In this document: in pieces, positions 1 to 5,015 of the stretch
Position numbering within the stretch: position 1 is the first letter of the stretch
How the letters are laid out: every line of letters starts with the position of its first letter
Assembly (NCBI RefSeq): GCF_938045625.1
Contig: NZ_CALIAV010000094.1
Span: forward strand, 1 to 5,033
Direction of reading: 5' to 3'
Source: an uncultured Campylobacter sp.
Lineage (GTDB): Bacteria > Campylobacterota > Campylobacteria > Campylobacterales > Campylobacteraceae
Length of the DNA: 5,033 bases
Position numbers and translations under genes: made by a program
Notes under the pieces: generated by a model
Database searches by the model: none
The model's input: the letters and a program-made list of their open reading frames with translations, nothing else
What the model was told of the DNA's origin: nothing

Positions 1-389
1 AGCGCGAGATCTGGGATATCTGGAGCGAGCTAGCGGGCGAAAATCTGCCGCTGCCACTGGGAGGCATGGCGCTTCGCCGCAGCCTGCCGATAACCGACGC
101 CATCGAGTGCGAGCGCGTGCTAACCGAGGGCGTGCGCATCGCCACCGCGCATAAGCCTTTTTTATCGCATATGCTGATGGAGCGAAATTTGATCCGCGTC
201 GATAAAGAAAAGCTAAAAACCTATCTAAATCTCTACGCAAATGATAGCTCCGTCTCGATGAACGAAACGCAGCTAAAGGCGGTAAATAGGCTCTTTGCGC
301 TTGGCTATGAACGCGGATTTTATCCGCTACCGATCAAGGCCGAAAACTACCTCGTGCCCACCGAGTACAACGATATAAGGTTTAGCTAA
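1..389 (+). CDS. mqnD: Probable 1,4-dihydroxy-6-naphthoate synthase MqnD, C-terminal part (5' end outside window)
   Basis: The frame is open from the first complete codon at position 3, so the gene starts upstream; 128 C-terminal residues are visible. MqnD acts late in the futalosine route to menaquinone, converting cyclic dehypoxanthinyl futalosine to 1,4-dihydroxy-6-naphthoate in the cytoplasm. The visible part matches my recollection of the C-terminal lobe of this periplasmic-binding-protein-like fold. It has a W-rich helix (REIWDIWSELAGE), then LPLPLGGMALRR, which resembles the family's 'glplPLGGi..rR' segment. Further on, LNLYANDSSVSMNE resembles the 'hIdlYvN.yS.dlge' segment, and LKAVNRLFALGYERGF ends the fold. 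The N-terminal active-site region is not in the window. An ATG at 66 lies inside the conserved fold and is not the start. The related MqnA is less likely, because the extended C-terminal helical segment fits MqnD better. The stop codon overlaps the fliQ start in TAATG. Confidence 0.72.
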   Translation, partial: REIWDIWSELAGENLPLPLGGMALRRSLPITDAIECERVLTEGVRIATAHKPFLSHMLMERNLIRVDKEKLKTYLNLYANDSSVSMNETQLKAVNRLFALGYERGFYPLPIKAENYLVPTEYNDIRFS

Positions 390-655
390 TGCAATCAACA
401 CTCATAGAACTCGGTATCGAAACCTTTAAGATCGCGCTATATCTGAGCTTTCCTATGCTGCTCGCGGGTCTGTCGGCGGGTCTTATCATCAGTATATTTC
501 AGGCTACGACGCAGATAAACGAGATGACGCTAAGCTTCGTGCCAAAGATCATTTTAGTCGTCGTCGTGATTATATTTTTGATGCCGTGGATGGTCTCGAT
601 GATGGTCGATTTCACGACGCGCATGATAGAGTTTATCCCGAATTTCGTGCAATGA
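389..655 (+). CDS. fliQ: Flagellar biosynthesis protein FliQ
   Basis: FliQ is a small integral membrane part of the flagellar type III export gate; with FliP and FliR it forms the protein channel in the inner membrane. The 88-residue length is normal for the family. There are two hydrophobic helices, at about 14-36 and 52-74. Between them (37-53) lies the family signature: FQATTQINEMTLSFVPK matches the conserved FQA.TQI.E.TL.F.PK pattern. The start is supported by AAGG at 377-380, eight bases upstream. Its ATG overlaps the stop of the upstream mqnD-like gene by one base (TAATG), and its own stop overlaps the murB start (ATGA), which suggests translational coupling along the transcript. Nothing is odd about the protein itself. 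Confidence 0.96.
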   Translation: MQSTLIELGIETFKIALYLSFPMLLAGLSAGLIISIFQATTQINEMTLSFVPKIILVVVVIIFLMPWMVSMMVDFTTRMIEFIPNFVQ

Positions 656-1437
656 CGCAGCTTGTAGATTTTTCTAAATTTAGCTCAGTGCGAGTGGGCG
701 GCGTGCACGAGGTGGCGGTGCTAGATAGCGTAGAGGACGCGCTAAAACCCGAGTTTGCCGGGCGCGTGATGATAGGCGGCGCGAACAACCTGCTAGTCTC
801 GCCAAACCCGCCCGCGATGATGATGCTAGGCGGCGCGTTTGATTATATAAATTTAAGCGGCGACGTGCTTAGTATCGGCGCTGCGACCAAGTCGGGCAAA
901 ATTTACAACTTCGCCAAAAAACACAACATCGGCGGATTTGAGTTTTTGCAAAATATCCCTGGTACGCTTGGCGGACTAATAAAAATGAACGCGGGGCTTT
1001 GCGGCGTTAGCGTTAGCGATAGCCTGCTAGCCGTGCGGCTAGGACGCGGCTGGGTAGAGCGTGAAAGGATAAGCTTTAGCTACCGAAAAAGCGGGATAGA
1101 TGAGCCGATTTTGGGCGCCGAGTTTAAAATTTCGCGCAAATTTGACGCGGCTCTTGCGGCGGATTTTGCCGCTAAGCGCGCAAATCAGCCAAAGGGCGCT
1201 AGCTTTGGCAGCTGTTTTGTTAATCCGCCCGGCGACTACGCAGGCAGGCTTATCGAGGCCGTGGGGCTAAAGAGTTACGCGATTGGCGGGGCTAAATTTA
1301 GCGAACAGCACGCAAATTTCATCGTAAATTTTAACGCCGCGACCTTTGCGGACGTAACCGGGCTCATAAATTTAGCCCGCGAGCGCGTTTTGGAGCAGTT
1401 TGGCGTCGAGCTAAAAACCGAAGTAGTCGTGATTTAG
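652..1437 (+). CDS. murB: UDP-N-acetylmuramate dehydrogenase MurB
   Basis: MurB is the cytoplasmic FAD enzyme that uses NADPH to reduce UDP-GlcNAc-enolpyruvate to UDP-MurNAc in peptidoglycan synthesis. The protein has 261 residues, close to the short MurB form typical of Campylobacter. The FAD domain shows IGGANNLLVS (41-50), IPGTLGG (102-108) and MNAGLCG (112-118). SYRKS (143-147) supplies the substrate-binding Arg145. GSCFVNP (186-192) corresponds to the E. coli GSFFKNP segment, so Ser187 is the likely proton donor. Glu257 near the C-terminus matches the last catalytic Glu. The start is placed at the ATG overlapping the fliQ stop (ATGA). A longer reading from 586 would add 22 residues encoded inside fliQ and resembling no MurB. 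No Shine-Dalgarno is obvious, which fits coupling to fliQ. The fliQ-murB order is also known in C. jejuni and H. pylori. Confidence 0.96.
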   Translation: MTQLVDFSKFSSVRVGGVHEVAVLDSVEDALKPEFAGRVMIGGANNLLVSPNPPAMMMLGGAFDYINLSGDVLSIGAATKSGKIYNFAKKHNIGGFEFLQNIPGTLGGLIKMNAGLCGVSVSDSLLAVRLGRGWVERERISFSYRKSGIDEPILGAEFKISRKFDAALAADFAAKRANQPKGASFGSCFVNPPGDYAGRLIEAVGLKSYAIGGAKFSEQHANFIVNFNAATFADVTGLINLARERVLEQFGVELKTEVVVI

Positions 1438-1459
1438 GTTAAAAACATAGCAAACAGGC

Positions 1460-1465
1460 TATAAT
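1460..1465 (+). promoter_or_regulatory. Probable sigma-70 -10 box (TATAAT) for the Sel1-like gene
   Basis: An exact TATAAT lies 23 bases after the murB stop and 28 bases before the ATG at 1494. The expected transcription start is near 1472, giving a short leader that contains the Shine-Dalgarno. No good -35 box is visible, but Campylobacter sigma-70 promoters commonly lack one. The box shows that the Sel1-like gene has its own promoter rather than relying on murB read-through. The +1 site is inferred. Confidence 0.65.
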
Positions 1466-1481
1466 GCTTAAGATTACTCGC

Positions 1482-1489
1482 AAGGAGGG
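1482..1489 (+). promoter_or_regulatory. Strong Shine-Dalgarno (AAGGAGGG) that fixes the start at 1494
   Basis: AAGGAGGG ends four bases before the ATG at 1494 and is by far the best ribosome binding site in the window on the plus strand. It selects this ATG over the in-frame ATG at 1464, which lies inside the -10 box and would place ten charged residues before the signal peptide. Confidence 0.85.
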
Positions 1490-1493
1490 TCTT

Positions 1494-2324
1494 ATGAAAA
1501 AGCTAGCTTTAGCCATGTTTTTAGCATTTTCTTACCTGTCGGTAGCACAGGCCGGGCCAAATCACAACAACGGACTAGCGGCAAAATCCAAAGGCCAGTG
1601 GAAGGACGCGGAGAACTACTTTAAGCTAGGTTGCTATACGGAAAAGGTCGATTCCTCTTGCAAAGAGCTTGGGCAGCTTTATGAGTTTGGCAAGGGTTCT
1701 GACGTCAAAAAAGACTCCGGACGCGCAAAACAGGCCTATGAGAAATGCTGCGAGATATCGTTTGGCAAGAGAAGCGACTGCTGCGACAAAGTAAAAGACA
1801 AAACCGCCGTGAGCGCCGAAAAAGGCTGCGAAAACAACGATGCAGCGGCCTACATAGACTACGCTTATGAAAAACAAGACGCCAAATACTACCAAAAAGC
1901 TTGCGATCTGGGCTCAAATTTAGGATGCCTATGGACGGGCTACTCGTACACCGAGGGCAAAAACGGCGCCGAGCACGATCCTAAAAAGGGCTTTGGGATA
2001 TTTTCAAAACTTTGCAGCGGCGGCTACGACGACGGTTGTAAATTTGTAGCGATGGGTTATAGAGACGGCAAAGGCGTAGAGAAAAATATAGACAAAGCCG
2101 TCGAAATCCTAAGCGAAATTTGCCAAGGCGAGAGATTTGATGGATGCGCCAAACTAGGCGAAATCTACCAAGACGACGCCTACGGCAAAAAAGACGAAGC
2201 AAAAGCGTACGAGTACTATCTCCTAGCCTTTACGAAAAAAGAGCACGAAGCCTCAGGAAAATACGTAAAAGATAAAGATAACGCCGCAAAAGCTTGCGAA
2301 GCAAATATCGCTCTCTGGTGCTAA
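1494..2324 (+). CDS. Secreted cysteine-rich Sel1-like repeat (Hcp-type) protein, cut short by an in-frame TAA
   Basis: The product is 276 residues with a clear signal peptide: MKK, a hydrophobic stretch at 4-17, and an AQA cleavage motif at 18-20. The mature protein is therefore periplasmic or exported. The rest is a chain of alpha/alpha Sel1-like repeats of the Helicobacter cysteine-rich protein type. In that type a Cys pair with seven residues between bridges the two helices of a repeat. Such pairs are at 137/145, 174/182, 210/218 and 268/276. Looser pairs are at 47/56 and 85-86/96-97. One repeat has Cys112 with Tyr120 in place of its partner. Recurring motifs include KACDLGSNLGC and YRDGKGVEKN. 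The family usually acts in protein-protein contacts; no specific partner can be named. The frame stops right after Cys276, where a repeat should continue, and resumes immediately after the TAA, so this is probably a truncated product. It has its own promoter and Shine-Dalgarno and is followed by a hairpin beyond 2558. Confidence 0.85.
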   Translation: MKKLALAMFLAFSYLSVAQAGPNHNNGLAAKSKGQWKDAENYFKLGCYTEKVDSSCKELGQLYEFGKGSDVKKDSGRAKQAYEKCCEISFGKRSDCCDKVKDKTAVSAEKGCENNDAAAYIDYAYEKQDAKYYQKACDLGSNLGCLWTGYSYTEGKNGAEHDPKKGFGIFSKLCSGGYDDGCKFVAMGYRDGKGVEKNIDKAVEILSEICQGERFDGCAKLGEIYQDDAYGKKDEAKAYEYYLLAFTKKEHEASGKYVKDKDNAAKACEANIALWC

Positions 2325-2558
2325 TACGCGAGCTCTGCGTACTATCAAGAAAAGCAGTTTGCTAAAGCCGCGGAGTATTTTGACAAAGGCTGCGAGCACG
2401 GCCTAGTCGAGTCATGTCTGTTTGCGGGCTACACATACTACATGCCGCCGACTGAAAGCGGAGCCACAAAAGATCTTGAAAAAGCTAAAATTTACTTCAA
2501 AAAAGGCTGCGATCTGGGCTCGGCTCAGAACTGCAGCACGCTAGAAAGTATCAAATAA
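2325..2558 (+). pseudogene. Severed 3' part of the Sel1-like repeat gene, in the same frame after the TAA at 2322
   Basis: The frame of the preceding gene continues without a further stop for 77 codons to a TAA at 2556-2558. The encoded segment contains two more Sel1-like repeats with the same seven-residue Cys spacing: GCEHGLVESC and GCDLGSAQNC. It also has helix patterns such as AKAAEYFDKGC and LEKAKIYFKKGC. No start codon with a ribosome binding site lies at its beginning, and the first ATG is at 2442, so it is unlikely to be translated alone. Read through, the gene would run 1494-2558 and make 354 residues. Alignment of the repeats puts the stop where the others have Leu, Lys or Ala after the second Cys; TTA or AAA would reach TAA by one base change. 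It could be a real nonsense mutation, a strain variant or a sequencing error. Confidence 0.85.
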
Positions 2559-2560
2559 AC

Positions 2561-2634
2561 CTACGGGCGCAAATCTAACCGTTTGCGCCTAAATTTATCT
2601 TTCAGGCTCCATAAATCTACGGGTCAAATTTAAC
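2561..2634. repeat. Two imperfect direct copies of a CTACGGG..CAAAT.TAAC sequence
   Basis: CTACGGGCGCAAATCTAAC (2561-2579) recurs as CTACGGGTCAAATTTAAC (2617-2634), with one base deleted and two substitutions. The first copy overlaps the left arm of the hairpin at 2565-2590. It may be a local duplication in the space between convergent genes; no function is implied. Confidence 0.45.
2565..2590 (+). terminator. Hairpin after the Sel1-like gene, possible terminator
   Basis: GGCGCAAA (2566-2573) pairs perfectly with TTTGCGCC (2582-2589) around an eight-base loop, and a G-T wobble at 2565/2590 extends it. It lies seven bases after the second stop (2558), not after the premature TAA, which suggests that the original gene ended at 2558. 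The tail (AAATTTATCTTT) is only moderately T-rich, so intrinsic termination is probable but not certain. Confidence 0.55.
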
Positions 2635-2665
2635 TAATGCTTTGTATATTTAAGCACACTCCCGA

Positions 2666-2690
2666 GCCAAATTTGACCATCAAATTTGGC
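2666..2690. terminator. Perfect 11-bp inverted repeat between convergent genes, possible terminator for the minus-strand gene
   Basis: GCCAAATTTGA (2666-2676) and TCAAATTTGGC (2680-2690) are perfect reverse complements around a three-base loop (CCA). The repeat starts eight bases past the stop of the minus-strand gene that ends at 2699, the place expected for a terminator. Neither strand has a T-run after the stem, so intrinsic termination is uncertain. A transcript-end stabiliser or protein-binding site is also possible. Confidence 0.45.
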
Positions 2691-2698
2691 GCCAAACT

Positions 2699-3151
2699 CT
2701 AGCCTAAGTAACAACCCGCCAAAGCGACGGCGACGGCGACGATAGTAAGCATGGCCGTTAGTTTATATAGCTGCAAAGCTCCCGCGCAGCGACTTTTCAT
2801 ATCGCGGATTTTAGGCGGTTTGCTAGTTAAATTTAGTTCTAAAAGCGCCGCGTCAAATTTGCCGCATTCTAGCCTCCCCTCCGCAAAATCTCTAAAAATC
2901 AGCGTATCAAAATACAGCCTAATGTGCAGATAAAATAACCCCGCAAAAGCCGCTAAAAAGCCCGCGATAACGGCAAAATGTGTAAAAATTTGAAGGCAGA
3001 CGGCTAGCTGAAGTAAATTTAACAAGAAAAACAGCCTATGCGTCGCTAAAAATCTGGCCATAACCAGCGCCAAAGCCCTATCGTCCGTCCTTTGGCGGCA
3101 TTCGCGTTCCCCGCCTTGCGCCGCTTTTTCGTTTTGCTCCGCATTCGTCAT
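2699..3151 (-). CDS. Small membrane protein of unknown function, three predicted helices
   Basis: I do not recognise the family. The 150-residue product has a hydrophilic, charged N-terminus (1-30) and two closely spaced hydrophobic helices at about 38-56 and 57-76. A polar stretch with charged residues and a Cys pair (Cys96, Cys122) follows at about 85-127, then a last hydrophobic helix at 129-147. There is no signal peptidase motif and no conserved enzymatic signature. The start is supported by GAGGAGGG at 3155-3162, three bases before the ATG. The gene lies 200 bases downstream of the PAP2-phosphatase gene on the same strand, so it may be in the same transcript, but the gap and a possible -10 of its own argue for some independence. 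Its frame is open and it overlaps no recognised gene, so a real gene is likely, though the function is unknown. Confidence 0.68.
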   Translation of the reverse strand: MTNAEQNEKAAQGGERECRQRTDDRALALVMARFLATHRLFFLLNLLQLAVCLQIFTHFAVIAGFLAAFAGLFYLHIRLYFDTLIFRDFAEGRLECGKFDAALLELNLTSKPPKIRDMKSRCAGALQLYKLTAMLTIVAVAVALAGCYLG

Positions 3152-3154
3152 TTT

Positions 3155-3162
3155 CCCTCCTC
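3155..3162 (-). promoter_or_regulatory. Shine-Dalgarno (GAGGAGGG) for the small membrane protein
   Basis: Read on the minus strand, GAGGAGGG is followed by AAA and the ATG at 3151. It is strong, though its spacing is slightly short, and it is the main support for both the existence and the start of this otherwise unrecognised gene. Confidence 0.65.
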
Positions 3163-3210
3163 ATTCTGGGCATTCGCCTTTGGTTAAATTCCCGTTCGTT
3201 TTCGCCGAGA

Positions 3211-3216
3211 ATTTTA
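3211..3216 (-). promoter_or_regulatory. Possible -10 box (TAAAAT) upstream of the small membrane protein
   Basis: On the minus strand TGTAAAAT lies about 60 bases upstream of the ATG at 3151 and could serve as a -10 element, giving a leader of about 50 bases. AT-rich hexamers are common here and no -35 is visible, so this is only a candidate. Confidence 0.25.
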
Positions 3217-3351
3217 CAATGCCGCTTGTTTCTAGCCTGCAGATTTTTTAAATTTAATCCCTCAAACAAACTTGCTTAAATTTCTGTACCTATTTCGCGC
3301 GTAAATTTGCCGCACTTGCTTTTGCGAATTTGGCTGGTCTTTACTCCACTT

Positions 3352-4860
3352 TCAAATTTCGCGGGTGCGGACGGCTATCTGCTCTATCCGATCGCGTAGC
3401 AGGCTAGAGACTGCGATCTTTTCGCGGCGAGATTTTAGCAAATTTAGCGCCTCGTCAAAACCCAGTCCCTCGTAAATCACCAGCCAAGCAAGCAGCACCG
3501 ACGCGCTCCTGCCGTAGCCAAGCGCGCAGCACACTAGCACCTTTTTGCCGTTCTCAGCGGCTCGTTCGTTTGAGCCTGCGAGAGTTTGCTCCTCTCCTTC
3601 GTTTGCCGCACCGCGCGTTTGCAAATTTGCCCGCGCATCCGCTTGCCTGTGAAATTTAAAATTTCGCTCGTTCGCGTAGCCGCTTGCCTCGGCGTTAAAA
3701 TTTGATCCTAGCTTCGCCGCCGTTTGCGACAAATTTTCGCCGCTACTAAAAGCCATTTCCACGAGTCGCTCAAGCTCGTCCGCGCCGCGCCTCAACTCGT
3801 CTACGCTCGGCGTTATCATATCTAGCATAGGTAGGCTCGCGTAAATTTGCGCGCCGCCTGGCCGCTCAAACTCAGCCGCGCAGTCTAGCACCGCGTCAAA
3901 TTTGCCCGCCTCCTTAACCGAGCCTAGATACAGCCCGGGCAAAATTTCATCCGCAAGCCGGCGTCCGCGCAGCCAAAAGAGCGCATTTAGCCGCGCGACG
4001 CAAAGATAGGGAAAGAGCAAAGCCTTAGCCGCGAAAGCGTGACGGCCTTGCCCGTTTTTAGCAAAAACTCCCGCGCCCAAAAACGCGTAACCGCAAGCAA
4101 CCAGCGCGAAACTAAGGCTCGCCCACGATAGCCACAACGCCCACGAGCTCCAAATTTTAGCTCCCGCAATCGCCACAAAAAGCGTCAAAAACGCAAGCCC
4201 CAAATATAGCGCCGCCCATTTGTAGCGCGCAGTCTCCGCAACCATGGCAAATCTAAGCGGCTCGCCATCCGTCGGGCGAACGAGTAGGACGAAGCAGCCC
4301 GCGGCCAGCCCCGTCGGAATGTCGATAAAATGGTGCTGATACGTGGTCAGCACGCTAAAGCCGATGACCGCAAACCACGCTACGAGCACCGCTTTAAGCC
4401 AAACCGCGCGTGCCTTGCGAAGGTAAAATGCGCCCACCACGACGCAAAGTATGATATGTAGCGACGGGGCTTGGTTAAACGGGAGGTCAAAGGTGGCGAG
4501 GCTAGAGAACAAAAAGCCGCTAAGGCCCGAAACTGCGGGCTTTCCCCACGAAATTTGCAGAGGAAATGCGATAAAAAACAGCGTCGCTATAATCTGCGCG
4601 GCGAGCAGCTGCGTGACGTAGCGCGCGAGCTCCCCGGCGCCACGGCAGAGGAAAAATCCAAGCGCGTAGAGCAAATTTAGCGACCAATACGGCACGATGC
4701 TCCACGCCCAAAACGGCACCGCGCGCTCCCATGCAAAATAGATCTCGGGTACGTTTGCGCGAGCGCTCGCGAGGGCGTTTGTAGCGCCGTAGCTAGCGTA
4801 AAATATCGCCGCGACGACGACGAGCGCGGCCAGCTGCGATAAAAACAATTTCGTTTTCAT
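3352..4860 (-). CDS. PAP2-family membrane phosphatase fused to a dual-specificity protein phosphatase domain (YnbD-like)
   Basis: The 502-residue protein has two parts. The N-terminal half is a polytopic PAP2-type domain with hydrophobic segments at about 5-22, 50-71, 83-101, 134-147, 153-171 and 181-194. APSLH (131-135) and YQHHFID (174-180) give a His135/His176/Asp180 triad like that of lipid phosphatases and phospholipid or sphingolipid phosphotransferases. Two more helices (about 215-233 and 238-265) lead to a cytoplasmic dual-specificity phosphatase domain. That domain begins at EILPGLYLGS (305-314), has the candidate general acid Asp347 (LPMLDM) and ends in the P-loop CALGYGRS, with Cys445 and Arg451. 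The architecture resembles E. coli YnbD, so a role in phospholipid headgroup metabolism is inferred, not shown. Two oddities stand out: a low-complexity insert at about 375-437 just before the P-loop strand, and Cys444 where the P-loop His usually sits. The ATG at 4860 is chosen over an in-frame TTG at 4887 because AAAAAGG lies just upstream of it. Confidence 0.85.
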   Translation of the reverse strand: MKTKLFLSQLAALVVVAAIFYASYGATNALASARANVPEIYFAWERAVPFWAWSIVPYWSLNLLYALGFFLCRGAGELARYVTQLLAAQIIATLFFIAFPLQISWGKPAVSGLSGFLFSSLATFDLPFNQAPSLHIILCVVVGAFYLRKARAVWLKAVLVAWFAVIGFSVLTTYQHHFIDIPTGLAAGCFVLLVRPTDGEPLRFAMVAETARYKWAALYLGLAFLTLFVAIAGAKIWSSWALWLSWASLSFALVACGYAFLGAGVFAKNGQGRHAFAAKALLFPYLCVARLNALFWLRGRRLADEILPGLYLGSVKEAGKFDAVLDCAAEFERPGGAQIYASLPMLDMITPSVDELRRGADELERLVEMAFSSGENLSQTAAKLGSNFNAEASGYANERNFKFHRQADARANLQTRGAANEGEEQTLAGSNERAAENGKKVLVCCALGYGRSASVLLAWLVIYEGLGFDEALNLLKSRREKIAVSSLLRDRIEQIAVRTREI

Positions 4861-4877
4861 TTTTGCCTTTTTTGCTA

Positions 4878-4893
4878 ATTCTATCAAATTTTA
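4878..4893 (-). promoter_or_regulatory. Candidate -10 elements for the PAP2-phosphatase gene
   Basis: On the minus strand TAAAAT (4893-4888) and TAGAAT (4883-4878) both resemble a -10 box and lie about 28 and 18 bases upstream of the ATG at 4860. The first leaves a more reasonable leader that includes the AAAAAGG ribosome binding site. No -35 is visible and the assignment is tentative. Confidence 0.3.
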
Positions 4894-4941
4894 GCGGATT
4901 TGCACTTTTACGGCTTAATCAGTTCCAAGATCGCCCGCTTG

Positions 4942-4957
4942 ACGTAAAAACGTAAAA
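4942..4957. repeat. Tandem 8-bp direct repeat (ACGTAAAA twice)
   Basis: ACGTAAAA at 4942-4949 is repeated exactly at 4950-4957, about 80-100 bases upstream of the PAP2-phosphatase start. The second copy runs into the left arm of an inverted repeat, so the region could be a regulator-binding site. Confidence 0.5.
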
Positions 4958-4975
4958 TTTAACTGCAAATTTTAC
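4952..4975. repeat. AT-rich inverted repeat upstream of the PAP2-phosphatase gene
   Basis: GTAAAATTT (4952-4960) and AAATTTTAC (4967-4975) are perfect reverse complements separated by six bases. The position, about 92-115 bases upstream of the ATG at 4860, suits an operator, but a terminator for a gene beyond the window is also possible. AAATTT is frequent throughout the window, which lowers the significance. Confidence 0.45.
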
Positions 4976-4997
4976 TCGCCGAGACTCGCACCTTGAA

Positions 4998-5015
4998 AAT
5001 GCTAAATTTGGCATT
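4998..5015. repeat. 18-bp near-palindrome centred on AAATTT
   Basis: AATGCTAAATTTGGCATT is symmetric around AAATTT except for one mismatched pair (T at 5003, G at 5010), which would form a U-G pair in RNA. It lies in the gene-free right edge, so it could be an operator or part of a terminator for a neighbour outside the window. Confidence 0.4.

Noticed and set aside
586..651. Upstream in-frame extension of murB starting inside fliQ
   Set aside because: The 22 extra residues are encoded by fliQ in another frame, resemble no MurB, and the ATGA overlap at 652 gives a natural start.
1464..1493. Earlier ATG for the Sel1-like protein
   Set aside because: It overlaps the -10 box, lacks a ribosome binding site and would bury the signal peptide. 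The ATG at 1494 has AAGGAGGG at the right distance.
1626..2202. Open frames on the minus strand opposite the Sel1-like gene
   Set aside because: They are shadows of a repeat-coding gene. The translations are Arg- or Phe/Val-rich and lack ribosome binding sites.
2322..2324. Recoding of the stop as an amino acid such as selenocysteine or pyrrolysine
   Set aside because: The codon is TAA, not TGA or TAG, and the sister repeats have ordinary residues at this position.
3078..3269. Minus-strand frame of 63 codons overlapping the start of the small membrane protein gene
   Set aside because: The product is very Arg-rich, low in hydrophobic residues and resembles nothing. It overlaps a better supported gene by 74 bases in another frame.
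3250..3283. Inverted repeat AAATTTAA / TTAAATTT downstream of the PAP2-phosphatase gene as a terminator
   Set aside because: The arms are only A and T around an 18-base loop, with no T-run. Given how common AAATTT is here, it is probably chance.
4471..4680. Plus-strand frame inside the PAP2-phosphatase gene
   Set aside because: It is antisense to a conserved membrane domain, with a highly charged product and no recognisable features.
4861..4887. TTG start adding nine residues to the PAP2-phosphatase
   Set aside because: It has no ribosome binding site, whereas the ATG at 4860 has one. The extra residues add charge before the first membrane helix.
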